64,000 nucleotides of DNA from Shewanella abyssi (GTDB lineage Bacteria; Pseudomonadota; Gammaproteobacteria; Enterobacterales; Shewanellaceae), in contig NZ_JAKIKR010000006.1 of the NCBI RefSeq assembly GCF_023284025.1, positions 1-64,000 on the forward strand, given 5' to 3'. This document shows, in pieces, positions 29,585-41,370 of the stretch. The notes beneath the pieces are model-generated. The model made no database searches, was not told the origin of the DNA, and worked only from the letters and a program-made list of their open reading frames with translations. The position numbers were made by a program, and so were the translations under genes. Position 1 is the first letter of the stretch, and every line of letters begins with the position of its first letter.

Positions 29585-30700
29585 TTAATCTCTTATTAGT
29601 TCGTCAATTATTCCGCCGCCAAGACAGATTTCACCATCATAAAATACAGCAGATTGGCCTGGGGTTACAGCGGCGACTGGCTCATTAAAAATAACGCGAA
29701 TTTGATCGGCACTGTCATAAGTCACCGTACAAGCTACATCTTGTTGACGATAACGGGTTTTAAGAGTGATTTGAGCGCCATTATCAGGCCCTTTTCTATC
29801 AACCCAATGCAGTTGGTTAGCCACTAGGCCATTAGACATCAGGCGAGGGTGTTTGCCGCCTTGACCAACAACTAACACATTACGTAGCAGATCTTTATCA
29901 ACAACATACCAAGGATCATCATTACTGTTTTTAAGACCACCAATGCCTAAGCCTTTACGTTGGCCTAAGGTGTGGTACATCAAACCTTGATGTTGACCAA
30001 TCACTTCGCCTTCGCTGGTTTCGATGTTACCTGGCTGTGCCGGCAAGAAGGTGGCAAGAAAATCAGTAAACTTGCGCTCGCCAATAAAGCAGATGCCAGT
30101 ACTGTCTTTCTTGTCGTGGGTGATAAGCCCCATCTCTTTGGCTATTTCACGTACTTCGCTTTTTTGTAACTCTCCAACAGGGAATAGTGAGCGGGCAACT
30201 TGCTCGTGGCTGAGAGTATATAAGAAGTAGCTTTGATCTTTATTGCCATCAACACCGCGGAGCATTTGGCGGGTGCCATCGATGTCACGGCGACGCACGT
30301 AGTGACCCATGGCGATATAATCGGCATCGAGTATTTCATCTGCGAACTCGAGAAAAGCTTTAAACTTAATCTCTTTATTACAGATGATGTCTGGGTTAGG
30401 CGTGCGGCCTGCTTTGTATTCAGCAAGGAAATATTCAAACACATTGTCCCAGTACTCAGAGGCAAAGTTGACGGTATGCAGTTTAATACCAAGCTTGTCA
30501 CAGACAGCTTGCGCATCTTTTAGATCATCAGCTGCCGCACAATATTCATCCGTGTCATCCTCTTCCCAGTTCTTCATGAACAGGCCTTCGACTTGATAGC
30601 CTTGCTTCATCAGCAAGTAAGCAGAAACAGATGAATCTACACCACCGGACATGCCGACGATGACTTTTTTACCAAGATGAGTGGGTTCGATTGATGTCAT
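29585..30700 (-). CDS. mnmA: tRNA-specific 2-thiouridylase MnmA
   Basis: 371 residues from ATG 30700 ([24 protein letters not shown]). The open frame extends 14 codons upstream, but that part is not family-like and E. coli MnmA is 368. MnmA puts sulfur on U34 of tRNA-Lys, Glu and Gln. The PP-loop GMSGGVDSS binds ATP. The catalytic Cys pair lies in [12 protein letters not shown] and [12 protein letters not shown]. First gene of the mnmA-hflD-purB block as in E. coli. Confidence 0.95.
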   Translation of the reverse strand: MTSIEPTHLGKKVIVGMSGGVDSSVSAYLLMKQGYQVEGLFMKNWEEDDTDEYCAAADDLKDAQAVCDKLGIKLHTVNFASEYWDNVFEYFLAEYKAGRTPNPDIICNKEIKFKAFLEFADEILDADYIAMGHYVRRRDIDGTRQMLRGVDGNKDQSYFLYTLSHEQVARSLFPVGELQKSEVREIAKEMGLITHDKKDSTGICFIGERKFTDFLATFLPAQPGNIETSEGEVIGQHQGLMYHTLGQRKGLGIGGLKNSNDDPWYVVDKDLLRNVLVVGQGGKHPRLMSNGLVANQLHWVDRKGPDNGAQITLKTRYRQQDVACTVTYDSADQIRVIFNEPVAAVTPGQSAVFYDGEICLGGGIIDELIRD

Positions 30701-30844
30701 AAATTCTAAAAAACCTTTGTGTTTGACGAGTGTCGCAGCCATGTATTAGCTAAATATATGGGTAAAAAACCTAATTACAAGGGAGGCCTAAATCAGCCGC
30801 TTTCTGCGGGGGCATATTCTATCACGCATTATGTGACTGAGCTA

Positions 30845-31258
30845 TCAAAGCAATCGATCATTTAGTATTTCCAGTGGATAGCGTTTGTTGTTTTGATAAT
30901 CTTCAATACATTTAAGCACTAGCGGGCTTCGTAGCGTAGATTTAAGTGCAAGTATCTCCGTTAATGTAAGCCATTTACTGCTGCAGATAGCGGGGTCTAA
31001 GGGCGTTGAAGTGACACATTGCTTAAGCGTTGAATAAAAGGTGAAACGTACAAACGCAAGCTGCTCTGTTGCCGTATATTGGTATATCGCCACCAGTCCT
31101 TCGGGTTCTATATCAAGACCCGTCTCCTCTTTAACTTCGCGAATACAGGCATCAATAATCGACTCGTTCGGCTCAAGATGGCCAGCGGGTTGGTTATATC
31201 GGATCTCGCCATCTATCAGCTCTTCGACCAACAAATATTTACCGTTAGCCTCAATCAC
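30845..31258 (-). CDS. nudJ: NudJ Nudix hydrolase with the start codon region lost
   Basis: Reads as NudJ (pyrophosphatase of thiamine-PP and nucleoside di/triphosphates): Nudix box GHLEPNESIIDACIREVKEETGLDIEPEG, ending LRSPLVLKCIEDYQ. The family N terminus continues upstream in frame (PNTTVAC before VIEANGKYLLVEE), but that frame runs into TAA at the edge of the inverted-repeat element at 31283-31544 without an ATG. The only usable start is GTG 31258, which would remove about ten residues of the first beta-strand. It may be weakly expressed or dead. The gene order rluE-nudJ-mnmA is otherwise ancestral. Confidence 0.7.
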   Translation of the reverse strand: MIEANGKYLLVEELIDGEIRYNQPAGHLEPNESIIDACIREVKEETGLDIEPEGLVAIYQYTATEQLAFVRFTFYSTLKQCVTSTPLDPAICSSKWLTLTEILALKSTLRSPLVLKCIEDYQNNKRYPLEILNDRLL

Positions 31259-31282
31259 ACAGGCTACAGTTGTGTTAGGTTC

Positions 31283-31544
31283 ATCCCCATCTTACCTGAA
31301 GATGCAGGATTCAGTGGGAATTTAATGGGCTTTAATCAAGGCTTTGGTTGTCACTAATGGTCGCTCCCTTAGTAAAATCAATAACACAGAGTAAAGCTCA
31401 TTAAAACCCATCGCAGAAGGCGTTGTGCAAGCCCACTTCGTTGTTGCACTAATTTAAAAGGGAATAACCATTTCTACGTTAATGCGCCTAGAATTGAACT
31501 GGCACAACACCTCTGAAACGAGCATCTTCAAGTAGGATGGGGAT
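31283..31544. mobile_element. MITE-like inverted-repeat element, 262 bp copy
   Basis: The ends are inverted repeats: ATCCCCATCTTACCTGAAGATGC at the left and the near-complement GCATCTTCAAGTAGGATGGGGAT at the right (about 21 of 23 positions). The interior is closely similar to the copy at 52016-52328, apart from a deletion of about 50 bp (the CAGTTATTGCTCC... part). There is no coding sequence inside. It is inserted between rluE and nudJ, 7 bp after the rluE stop codon and inside the original start of nudJ. Confidence 0.85.
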
Positions 31545-31551
31545 ATAGCGC

Positions 31552-32223
31552 TCAGACATTCTTAGCCTTCATATCCAGTTGGCGGTACTGGCCATTAGGT
31601 AAATCATCTAGACTCCATTGGCCTATTTTATAGCGGATCAATCTTAACGTTGGAAAACCAATATTGGCGGTCATTCTTCTGACTTGACGGTTTCTACCCT
31701 CACAAATCTCAATTGTTAACCAAGTCGTAGGAATGCTGGCGCGCTCCCTAATCGCAGGTACTCGTGGCCATACTGCAGGCTTGTCCATAATGCTAATGTT
31801 AGCCGGTAAGGTTAAACCGTCTTTAAGTTCCACCCCTTTACGCAGTTTATCAAGATCCGCTTCCGTCGGTGCACCTTCAACTTGTACCCAGTACGTTTTA
31901 AAGGTTTTCTTCTTTGGTTCAGTAATTTGAGCCTGCAATTTACCGTCATTAGTGAGCAGCAATAAACCTTCGCTATCTCTATCAAGACGTCCCGCTGCGT
32001 ATACATCAGCAATCGGAATAAAATCTTTTAGGGTTTTACGGCCTTGTTCATCAGTAAACTGACAAAGAACATCAAAGGGTTTGTTAAACAATACGATGAT
32101 AGGATTCTGAACTTCTTTGGGTCTATTCGATGGACGGTAGGGCTTGTTCGCCGACTTTGCGGAGAAACCATTGGCTTTAGTGGGTTTCTTTTGTGGTTTT
32201 TTCTTTGAAAATGGCTGAGTCAC
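31552..32223 (-). CDS. rluE: 23S rRNA pseudouridine(2457) synthase RluE
   Basis: 223 residues. Small RsuA-family pseudouridine synthase: [26 protein letters not shown], then the catalytic [18 protein letters not shown] with the essential Asp, then [14 protein letters not shown]. It modifies U2457 of 23S rRNA. The first 35 residues are a basic extension ([14 protein letters not shown]). It stands between nudJ and the divergent icd, as in E. coli. Its C terminus (QLDMKAKNV) ends 7 bp before the inverted-repeat element. Confidence 0.9.
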   Translation of the reverse strand: MTQPFSKKKPQKKPTKANGFSAKSANKPYRPSNRPKEVQNPIIVLFNKPFDVLCQFTDEQGRKTLKDFIPIADVYAAGRLDRDSEGLLLLTNDGKLQAQITEPKKKTFKTYWVQVEGAPTEADLDKLRKGVELKDGLTLPANISIMDKPAVWPRVPAIRERASIPTTWLTIEICEGRNRQVRRMTANIGFPTLRLIRYKIGQWSLDDLPNGQYRQLDMKAKNV

Positions 32224-32344
32224 ACGAATTAACTTTTTAAAAAGGGGCTAATTTTCCTATTGTACTGCTCATTCGCCATTAGTGGAATTTGAATCTTGCG
32301 CGGAATGTTTTATGATGTCGGCAATAAAAGTGTGATCCGCAACT

Positions 32345-32376
32345 AAATTCGCGAATTTATGCGATCTCAATTGAGA
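32345..32376. promoter_or_regulatory. Two adjacent perfect palindromes upstream of icd
   Basis: AAATTCGCGAATTT (32345-32358) and TCTCAATTGAGA (32365-32376), 145-175 bp before the icd start codon. They could be operators for icd or rluE. No known consensus is recognised. Confidence 0.4.
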
Positions 32377-32502
32377 GCGTGGCGGTAGGAAAAATAACAA
32401 GTTATCGCACAACGTGAGTGACGATAAGTATCGAAAGTGACTGAATTTTTTACCTTTTCATCATGAAAATAGACATAATTATTATAAAAATCTTAAATTT
32501 AA

Positions 32503-34746
<2,244 letters not shown>

Positions 34747-34751
34747 ATGAT

Positions 34752-34779
34752 AAAAGGCCTGTATCGCGCAGGCCTTTTT
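34752..34779 (+). terminator. Terminator of icd
   Basis: AAAAGGCCTG-tatcgcg-CAGGCCTTTTT, six bases after the icd stop codon. Confidence 0.88.
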
Positions 34780-34788
34780 ACCAGCAAT

Positions 34789-34823
34789 AAAAAAGCAGAG
34801 TAGGTCGCTACTCTGCTTTTTTT
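34789..34823 (-). terminator. Terminator of cspD
   Basis: AAAAAGCAGAGTAG-gtcg-CTACTCTGCTTTTTTT, downstream of cspD on the minus strand; the A-run gives the T-tail in that direction. It can also act as a second terminator for icd. Confidence 0.85.
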
Positions 34824-34841
34824 ATTTCAATCACGACTAAA

Positions 34842-35048
34842 CTAGTTAGTTGTCGATATTGCCGACGCGTGCATACCTTTTGGACCTGCTTCCACTTCGA
34901 AACTGACGGGTTGGCCTGCTTTTAGAGTTCGATAGCCTTCCATTTCGATGGTAGAATAGTGCGCAAAAACGTCTTCACCGCCAGCATCAGGGCAAATAAA
35001 CCCGAATCCTTTGGCGTTGTTGAACCATTTAACAGTTCCGCTTGCCAT
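34842..35048 (-). CDS. cspD: Cold-shock-domain protein CspD
   Basis: 68 residues. A cold-shock OB fold with RNP motifs: [21 protein letters not shown] (RNP1 KGFGFI) and [12 protein letters not shown] (RNP2 DVFAHY). The last part ([15 protein letters not shown]) matches CspD, which in E. coli binds single-stranded DNA and inhibits replication in stationary phase. It is divergent from clpS, as in many gammaproteobacteria. The long 5' region (over 230 bp to clpS) probably has promoters for both. Confidence 0.92.
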   Translation of the reverse strand: MASGTVKWFNNAKGFGFICPDAGGEDVFAHYSTIEMEGYRTLKAGQPVSFEVEAGPKGMHASAISTTN

Positions 35049-35286
35049 ACTTCCACTTCCTTCTGTTGTTCACTTCCCAGTAAGATAGTAAAACTTATCA
35101 GCGAGGAAAATCCTCGCGTACTGAACACAATGAAAGCAGAAAAGCGTGTTGTCAAGATAAAATTAACAAGCGGGCAACATTATCCTTACAAAGTTGCACG
35201 TACTATTTGGTATAATTTGTGGTATTAAATAGATTGAGTTTGATAATCAATTGGAACAAGCCAAGACTAGAGGCTAGTATTGAAGC

Positions 35287-35595
35287 ATGAGCAGAACAGA
35301 AAACGTAGAACACGTAGAAGAGAGTGTTGAAACGGAACTAAAACAACCTTCTCTGTATAAAGTTATTTTAAATAACGATGACTACACGCCAATGGACTTC
35401 GTTATTGAGATTTTACAGCTATTTTTTAGAAAGGATGAAGTACAAGCCACTGAAATAATGCTTGCAATTCATCATCAAGGAAAGGGGATTTGTGGTGTTT
35501 TCCCTTTTGGTATTGCAGAAACTAAGGTTGCTCAGGTAAATCAGTTTGCAAGACAAAACGAACATCCGTTATTGTGTTCATTAGAGGAGGCCTAA
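35287..35595 (+). CDS. clpS: ATP-dependent Clp protease adapter ClpS
   Basis: 102 residues. ClpS recognises proteins with N-terminal Leu, Phe, Tyr or Trp and hands them to ClpA. The binding pocket segments are visible: [20 protein letters not shown] and the following [15 protein letters not shown]. It lies 36 bp before clpA on the same strand, probably one operon. Together with Aat and Bpt (same locus) it completes the N-degron route. Confidence 0.95.
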   Translation: MSRTENVEHVEESVETELKQPSLYKVILNNDDYTPMDFVIEILQLFFRKDEVQATEIMLAIHHQGKGICGVFPFGIAETKVAQVNQFARQNEHPLLCSLEEA

Positions 35596-35631
35596 TTTGG
35601 TTGAATCTGTTGTTAATTTTTGGGGGTGCTT

Positions 35632-37890
35632 ATGCTAAATAAAGATCTTGAAGTCACCTTAAATCTGGCTTTTCAGCAAGCCAGAGATGCACGTCATGAA
35701 TATATGACGGTTGAGCATCTATTGTTGGCGTTAATCGATAATCCGGCCGCACAAGAGGCGCTAGTTGCTTGCGGAGCAAACCTTGATAAACTCAGAGATG
35801 AAGTTTCGAGTTTTATTCAACAAACCACGCCTATCATTGCCGATCCTGAAGATGAGAAGGAAACACAGCCCACGCTCGGTTTTCAGCGCGTTTTGCAACG
35901 AGCCGTTTTCCATGTGCAGTCATCCGGGCGAAACGAAGTCACTGGCGCTAATGTTTTAGTGGCCATTTTTAGCGAACAAGAATCTCAAGCTGTTTATTTA
36001 TTACGTTCTGGCGATGTTAATCGTCTTGATGTGGTCAATTTCATTTCCCATGGTTTTTCAAAAAATGATGTTGATACCGATGCTGAACCCAATCGTATTG
36101 AAGATCATACTGAAGCTGCAGAAGAGCGCAGCATATTGTCGCAATTTACCGCTAACTTGAATGAGTTAGCTAAAAAAGGTGAGATCGACCCATTGATTGG
36201 TCGAGGTGAAGAGATTGAACGCTCTATTCAAACCTTGTGTCGTCGCCGTAAGAATAACCCATTGTTAGTCGGTGAAGCTGGCGTCGGTAAAACGGCAATA
36301 GCAGAAGGGCTAGCTTATCGAATTGTAAAAGAAGAAGTGCCTGAAATCATGAGCGAGGCGACTGTTTACTCGCTTGATTTAGGCGCATTGCTTGCGGGTA
36401 CCAAGTACCGTGGTGATTTTGAGAAACGCTTTAAAGGTTTACTCAAAGAACTGGCAGATGATGAGCATGCAATTTTATTTATTGACGAAATTCATACCAT
36501 TATCGGTGCAGGCTCAGCGTCTGGCGGCGTAATGGATGCATCAAACTTACTTAAACCACTGCTTTCAAGTGGTCATTTAAGGTGCATGGGTTCGACAACG
36601 TTCCAAGAGTATCAAAGTATTTTTGAAAAAGACCGCGCATTGGCGCGTCGCTTCCAGAAAATAGATATCAACGAGCCTTCTGTTGCTGAGACGACTAAAA
36701 TCCTTCAGGGACTGAAGTCGACCTATGAAAAATATCATAATGTGCGCTACACCATGGCCGCATTGAGTATTGCAGCCAAGCTGTCTGATAAGCACATTAA
36801 CGATAGGCACCTGCCCGACAAAGCCATTGATGTGATCGATGAAGCAGGCGCTCGCATGGCGATGTTACCTGCAAGCAAGCGGAAAAAAACCATCGGTCAA
36901 AGTGAAATCGAAACCATTATTGCAAAAATGGCGCGCATACCTGAGAAGTCGGTATCTAGCTCTGATAAGGACATGCTTAAGAACCTTGAGCGTAACCTTA
37001 AGATGGTGGTATTTGGTCAAGACATCGCTATTGAGGGGCTTAGCTCCGCTATTCGCCTATCTCGTAGTGGTCTAGGCGGTGAAAATAAGCCCGTCGGTAG
37101 TTTCTTGTTTGCCGGTCCCACCGGCGTAGGTAAAACCGAGGTGACTAGCCAGTTAGCTAAATGCCTTGGGCTTAACCTGATTCGATTCGATATGTCTGAG
37201 TACATGGAGAGTCACACGGTGTCACGTCTTATTGGTGCACCTCCAGGATATGTTGGTTACGACCAAGGTGGCCTGTTAACCGATGCGGTGATTAAAAATC
37301 CGCACTGCGTGGTGTTACTCGATGAGATTGAAAAAGCCCATCCGGACGTTTATAACTTGCTGCTGCAAGTGATGGATCACGGTACCTTGACAGATAATAA
37401 CGGCCGCAAAGCTGACTTTAGACATGTCACTGTCGTGATGACCACTAATGCAGGTGTACAGGAAACCGTTCGTAAATCGATCGGCTTTAAGCAGCAAGAT
37501 CATACTCAAGATGCGTTATCGGAAATTAACAAGGTGTTCTCACCTGAATTCCGTAACCGATTAGATTCCATTATCTGGTTTAATCATCTTGATATGACTG
37601 TTATTGCTAAGGTCGTAGATAAGTTCTTAGTTGAGTTGCAAGCTCAATTAGACGACAAGTCAGTGATGCTCAATGTCACAGATGAGGCAAGAACCTTATT
37701 AGCCGAGAAGGGTTACGATAAGTCTATGGGCGCAAGGCCAATGGCGCGGGTAGTGACAGATTTAATTAAACGTCCACTTGCAGATGCGATTCTATTTGGT
37801 GATCTTGAAAAAGGTGGTGTTGCCACTGTTGATGTGAAAGGCGATGAGATTGTGATTAAAGTTGAATCACAGGAAAAAGCAGTGCATTAA
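35632..37890 (+). CDS. clpA: ATP-dependent Clp protease ATPase subunit ClpA
   Basis: 752 residues from ATG 35632 (MLNKDLEVTLN, matching E. coli MLNQELEL). An in-frame TTG four codons earlier has a poorer ribosome binding site. Domains: N-terminal double Clp_N repeat (HEYMTVEHLLLALIDN, NEVTGANVLVAIF), D1 AAA+ with GEAGVGKT and Walker B, and D2 AAA+ with GPTGVGKTE and the sensor segments (FDMSEYMESHTVSRLIGAPPGYVGYD). ClpA unfolds substrates for ClpP, including those delivered by ClpS. Confidence 0.96.
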   Translation: MLNKDLEVTLNLAFQQARDARHEYMTVEHLLLALIDNPAAQEALVACGANLDKLRDEVSSFIQQTTPIIADPEDEKETQPTLGFQRVLQRAVFHVQSSGRNEVTGANVLVAIFSEQESQAVYLLRSGDVNRLDVVNFISHGFSKNDVDTDAEPNRIEDHTEAAEERSILSQFTANLNELAKKGEIDPLIGRGEEIERSIQTLCRRRKNNPLLVGEAGVGKTAIAEGLAYRIVKEEVPEIMSEATVYSLDLGALLAGTKYRGDFEKRFKGLLKELADDEHAILFIDEIHTIIGAGSASGGVMDASNLLKPLLSSGHLRCMGSTTFQEYQSIFEKDRALARRFQKIDINEPSVAETTKILQGLKSTYEKYHNVRYTMAALSIAAKLSDKHINDRHLPDKAIDVIDEAGARMAMLPASKRKKTIGQSEIETIIAKMARIPEKSVSSSDKDMLKNLERNLKMVVFGQDIAIEGLSSAIRLSRSGLGGENKPVGSFLFAGPTGVGKTEVTSQLAKCLGLNLIRFDMSEYMESHTVSRLIGAPPGYVGYDQGGLLTDAVIKNPHCVVLLDEIEKAHPDVYNLLLQVMDHGTLTDNNGRKADFRHVTVVMTTNAGVQETVRKSIGFKQQDHTQDALSEINKVFSPEFRNRLDSIIWFNHLDMTVIAKVVDKFLVELQAQLDDKSVMLNVTDEARTLLAEKGYDKSMGARPMARVVTDLIKRPLADAILFGDLEKGGVATVDVKGDEIVIKVESQEKAVH

Positions 37891-37981
37891 TGACGGTTGA
37901 ATGGAGTCGTCATTTGGCTCCATCCTCTGTTAATTAATCATTAGCATTAAGGTGTGGTCAGTATCACTGAATGACAGATAA

Positions 37982-38011
37982 TAAAAAGCCGGCGTAAGCC
38001 GGCTTTTTTTA
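37982..38011. terminator. Bidirectional terminator, clpA / infA
   Basis: AAAAAGCCGGCGTAAGCCGGCTTTTTTT between converging genes. Confidence 0.88.
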
Positions 38012-38034
38012 ATACGTTATGGGCTAATAATAAC

Positions 38035-38256
<222 letters not shown>

Positions 38257-38366
38257 TCAGTTATCCTGTTTAGCCTTCAAATATTAAAAACGGGCGTATC
38301 ATGCCGCAAATTCACGTCGCTGTAAAGAAAAGGTTGAGTGAATCACGGCTGTAGCGTCGTTATTAG

Positions 38367-39092
38367 TCAATTGCTTATATTTTTGATCTTAATCTCTGTA
38401 ACCCAGCCTGAATGCGTGAGAATTTGGTGGGGACGATAGTCTCGTTTGTAATTCATCTTTCGTGATTCATCAATCTGATAACCTAAGTACAAAAACTGTT
38501 TCTGCATCATCTTGGCTATCTTGGTTTGCAGTAATATTAGCAGACTTCCTAAAGAGCGCTTATGCTCATCGGGATCAAAATAGCTGTAAATAGCCGATAG
38601 ACTGTTCGGCAGCACATCTGTGACTGCAACGCCAATAAGTTTGTCTGCGAAAGAGAGCTCAATAAAGATAGGTTGCGTCCACTTCGCGGTGGCAAAACTA
38701 TCGTACTGCTCAGGAGTCGCTGGGTACATTGGGCCGTCTAGATGACGTGTATTAACATAGCGTTCATATAAGGCATATTGCTCGTCTGTTTTATGGTCAA
38801 CTATTTTCCAACTTAAATCTTGGTTATTTTTCAGAGTACGCTTCTGTCTTTTTGATAGTTGAAATTGATCAATTTCAAGTCTAATGGGTAAACACGCGCT
38901 GCAGTGAGGGCATTGTGGTTTATAGATCATACTACTACTGCGACGAAAACCTAACGCCAGTAGCTGCTCAAACAAGCCGACATCAATGATATCCTCTTGT
39001 AATACCATGAGCTGCTCTTGTTGCTCCTCAAGGTAGCTACAAGGAAAGGTTTTGGTTCTGCCAACCGTGATAGATCTAGAGTTAGAGTTCAA
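38367..39092 (-). CDS. bpt: Aspartate/glutamate leucyltransferase (Bpt)
   Basis: 241 residues. Bpt attaches leucine to N-terminal Asp or Glu of proteins, marking them for ClpS/ClpA/ClpP. The family N terminus has the cysteine motif [17 protein letters not shown] and the [13 protein letters not shown] opening. The C-terminal [42 protein letters not shown] is characteristic of the leucyl/arginyltransferase C domain. It overlaps aat by 11 bp, so the two are translated from one transcript. Confidence 0.93.
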   Translation of the reverse strand: MNSNSRSITVGRTKTFPCSYLEEQQEQLMVLQEDIIDVGLFEQLLALGFRRSSSMIYKPQCPHCSACLPIRLEIDQFQLSKRQKRTLKNNQDLSWKIVDHKTDEQYALYERYVNTRHLDGPMYPATPEQYDSFATAKWTQPIFIELSFADKLIGVAVTDVLPNSLSAIYSYFDPDEHKRSLGSLLILLQTKIAKMMQKQFLYLGYQIDESRKMNYKRDYRPHQILTHSGWVTEIKIKNISN

Positions 39093-39792
39093 TTGGTACC
39101 TCTGCAGTTAACCAGCTGTCTGGATTAACCTTGCCGTCTCTTAGGTGCTTAAGCAGTGAGAGAAAGTCTTTTCGCTTTATTGATTTAGCGCCCAAGCTGT
39201 CCAAGTGTGGATTAACCACTTGTGCATCAATGAGCTTAAAGCCACAGCGTATTAGGTGTTGCTGTAATAAGATCATAGCAGCTTTAGAAGCATTAGTGCG
39301 AAGATGGAACATCGATTCGCCGCAAAAAACTTGCCCAATAGCCAGGCCATAAAGCCCTCCAATGAGAGTGCCATCTTCCCACACCTCAATCGAGTGAGCA
39401 TGACCTTGATGATGCAAGCTAAGGTAAGCCTGTTGGATATCATTTGAAATCCAAGTTTCATCTTGTTCTGCTCGAGGGGCTGCACAGCCTTGAATAACCG
39501 CAGAAAACTGTTTGTTAATGCTAAAAGTCCATGGTTGTTTTTTGAGGTATTTCAATAAGCTGCGGCTTATTTTTAAATTGCCGGGCACAAAAACAGCGCG
39601 GGGATCCGGAGACCACCACAAAATGGGATCATCTTGGTTAAACCAAGGGAAAATACCATTGTAGTAGGCATTTAGCAGCCTTTCTGGCTGCAGGTCTCCA
39701 CCAACCGCAAGTAGACCATTAGGGTCGCTTAGCGCCTGCTCTGGTGGTGGGAAATCGTGTTGATCTTGATTTAAATAGGACAGTGAGTTCAC
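39082..39792 (-). CDS. aat: Leucyl/phenylalanyl-tRNA-protein transferase
   Basis: 236 residues. Aat adds Leu or Phe to N-terminal Lys or Arg. Family segments are present: [44 protein letters not shown], and [28 protein letters not shown]. Gene order aat-bpt-infA next to clpS-clpA collects the N-degron pathway in one locus. It overlaps bpt at its 3' end. Confidence 0.95.
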   Translation of the reverse strand: MNSLSYLNQDQHDFPPPEQALSDPNGLLAVGGDLQPERLLNAYYNGIFPWFNQDDPILWWSPDPRAVFVPGNLKISRSLLKYLKKQPWTFSINKQFSAVIQGCAAPRAEQDETWISNDIQQAYLSLHHQGHAHSIEVWEDGTLIGGLYGLAIGQVFCGESMFHLRTNASKAAMILLQQHLIRCGFKLIDAQVVNPHLDSLGAKSIKRKDFLSLLKHLRDGKVNPDSWLTAEVPIEL

Positions 39793-39839
39793 AATTGAGT
39801 AAAATTAGGCAATGTACATACCTTTAAGTTAGCGGAAAA

Positions 39840-40322
39840 ATGCATATGTTGAAACCTCATCTTATTGTTTTTATGGTTATCAGTCTGTTTTTGAGCATTC
39901 CTCAGCTCAGTGCAGCCCCTTATGATCGTAATCAGGCAGTACCTGTTGAAAAAGTTGAATTCGGCCAAGTCGCTTCTGTGAGAAACATTAAGGAGAAACA
40001 GTTGGTTGAAGACCAAAATCGCGGTTGGAAAACATTTGGTGGTGCATTAATTGGTGGTGTTGTTGGTCATCAATTCGGTGGTGGCTCGGGGCAAGATGTC
40101 GCCACCGTCTTGGGCGCACTTTTGGGCGCTGGCATTGGTAATCGTTATGGTGATAGCTCATACTATCAAGAGCTTAAGTTAGTAGAGATGATGATTACCC
40201 TAGACACTGGCGAACAGGTCATGGTGATCCAAGATTTAGATCAAGGGATGATTTTTAACGTCAATGATGAGGTTAGAGTGGTTTACCTCAAAGGTTACGT
40301 TAGAGTCGATCAGCAGATGTGA
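39840..40322 (+). CDS. Exported glycine-zipper protein, unknown function
   Basis: 160 residues (158 if the second Met at 39846 is used). A signal peptide (HLIVFMVISLFLSIPQLSA, cleaved before APYD) is followed by a glycine-zipper two-helix segment (GGALIGGVVGHQFGGGSGQDVATVLGALLGAGIGNRYG) and a beta-rich tail (MMITLDTGEQVMVIQDLDQGMIFNVNDEVRVVYLKG). This resembles the SlyB/Rick 17-kDa antigen group but lacks a lipobox, so it is probably an outer-membrane or periplasmic protein. Divergent from aat. Confidence 0.78.
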   Translation: MHMLKPHLIVFMVISLFLSIPQLSAAPYDRNQAVPVEKVEFGQVASVRNIKEKQLVEDQNRGWKTFGGALIGGVVGHQFGGGSGQDVATVLGALLGAGIGNRYGDSSYYQELKLVEMMITLDTGEQVMVIQDLDQGMIFNVNDEVRVVYLKGYVRVDQQM

Positions 40323-40382
40323 GCAACTTAAGTCACTTAGGCCTTTTGTGCTTAGCTCTAAGAAGCCCTGTAGTGTGTTTAG

Positions 40383-40574
40383 TCTAGCGTTGCTATCAAG
40401 CAAGGCTTTGAAGACGATTACGTTTCATACTCTGAAAAACATCAAGTTTGGTCTACAAGTCTCAGTAAATCATTAAAATTAGATCTAACTAAAATTTCAC
40501 TTAATCGAAGTAAGTTAATCCCACTAATGCAAGCTAAAGGTTGTAAACCTATTGGTAGGGTGCTTCCGTGGTAA
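40383..40574 (+). pseudogene. C-terminal gene fragment, probably a cassette remnant
   Basis: An open frame of about 63 codons with no start codon and a TAG just before it (40380). It has protein-like composition: KQGFEDDYVSYSEKH, LSKSLKLDLTKISLNR and a terminal KPIGRVLPW before TAA. The stop codon is followed at once by a candidate attC site, as expected for the end of an integron cassette gene. I do not recognise the family. Confidence 0.45.
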
Positions 40575-40672
40575 TATAACAAGCTAATAAATAAGGATAA
40601 AAAATAGTTGGCTGTTTTCGTTCCTCAACATTTTAGCCAAACATTTATAAGCCCTTTAACAGTGAGTTGAAC
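40574..40672 (+). other. Candidate integron attC site 1 (about 99 bp)
   Basis: Begins with an R''-type box ATATAAC (40574-40580) and ends with an R'-type box GTTGAAC (40666-40672). Inside is an imperfect fold: AGTTGGCT pairs with AGCCAA, AAAAAAT with ATTTAT, and AAGG with CCTT. Overall order (AACAAGC... AATAAGGATAAAAAATAGTTGGC) is like attC sites of marine Vibrio/Pseudoalteromonas cassettes as I recall. Confidence 0.5.
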
Positions 40673-40719
40673 GAAGCCGCTGCGTGGAGCCAGAATGAGG
40701 CTTCGATTGAGTGCCTAAT

Positions 40720-40944
40720 TCACACAGGAACCGCTAAACTTACAAAGAAATTAAGGAACACAAAGATGACAAGGAGTGTCAATGACAAATTTGAAAAATG
40801 CTCTGATTCAATTGATAAAGTTGCCCTATAGCCCAGAGTCAGCCTCAAAAAAAAGCAAATCCCTACAGCATAAATCATACCAATTAATATGGACGCGGCA
40901 GCGGTCAAATCCAACAATTGATTTGTGCCTTGCAGACAGCACAA
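40720..40944 (-). CDS. Possible small membrane protein in a cassette
   Basis: A minus-strand frame of 74 codons with two hydrophobic spans (LTAAASILIGMIYAVGICFFL and FSNLSLTLLVIFVFLNFFVSL). No ATG start exists; TTG 40942-40944 is the annotated one and its ribosome binding site is weak. A 59-codon plus-strand frame with a better ribosome binding site (AAGGAG before ATG 40782) overlaps it but reads less like a protein. I favour the minus-strand frame, with modest confidence. Confidence 0.35.
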   Translation of the reverse strand: MCCLQGTNQLLDLTAAASILIGMIYAVGICFFLRLTLGYRATLSIESEHFSNLSLTLLVIFVFLNFFVSLAVPV

Positions 40945-40968
40945 CTCACAAATACTAAGACGTTATAT
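40909..40968 (+). other. Candidate integron attC site 2 (60 bp)
   Basis: R''-like ATCCAAC at 40909-40915 and R'-like GTTATAT at 40962-40968. The interior pairs ATTTGTG with CACAAAT around a short centre. Its length equals that of the shortest common attC sites. The next cassette would start TTATATGC and carries the gene at 40999. Confidence 0.45.
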
Positions 40969-40998
40969 GCTTTTCAAATAATGGAGTTTTAAAATAGT

Positions 40999-41370
40999 AT
41001 GGAAACAAACTTAAAGATCATTGAAGCTTTAGCTAATGGTATAAATCCACTAACAGGTGAAGCTCTGCCTGAAGAATCTCCTTACAATAGTCCTGAAATT
41101 ATCAGGGCTTTATTTTCCACATTGGAGTTCATAAAATATCCAGCTAAGAAGCAACCTAAAGTTAAAAAAACTCTTGAGCAAAAGCAGGCAGAAAACCTTG
41201 AAAACGGTTTACCTAAAAATGCTGGCTTACCTTGGACTGAGGAGCAAAAAAATAATATCGCAGAGCAATTTAAAATAGGTAAATTAGTTTCAGTTCTTGC
41301 TGTTGAGTTTGAGCGTACAAATGGTTCAATTAACTCAGAACTCAAAAAACAAGGTTTAATAGAAGAGTAA
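40999..41370 (+). CDS. Hypothetical cassette-encoded protein with helix-turn-helix-like tail
   Basis: 123 residues with a GGAG ribosome binding site. The N terminus (NPLTGEALPEESPYNSPEIIRALFSTLEFI) is followed by a basic linker, then LPKNAGLPWTEEQKNNIAEQFKIGKLVSVLAVEFERTNGSINSELKKQGLI, which reads like a small Myb/HTH-type element found in many integron cassette proteins. Role unknown. It starts about 30 bp after a candidate cassette boundary (GTTATAT at 40962-40968). The bases after its stop (ATATAAGAAGCTG) look like a decayed attC beginning. Confidence 0.65.
   Translation: METNLKIIEALANGINPLTGEALPEESPYNSPEIIRALFSTLEFIKYPAKKQPKVKKTLEQKQAENLENGLPKNAGLPWTEEQKNNIAEQFKIGKLVSVLAVEFERTNGSINSELKKQGLIEE

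Noticed and set aside
31041-31357. Plus-strand frames across nudJ and the inverted-repeat element
   Set aside because: They are shadows of nudJ and continue into non-coding repeat sequence.
40782-40958. Small plus-strand frame MTNLKNALIQL in cassette 2
   Set aside because: It has a fair ribosome binding site but reads less like a protein than the overlapping minus-strand frame, which has two membrane spans. Kept only as an alternative.
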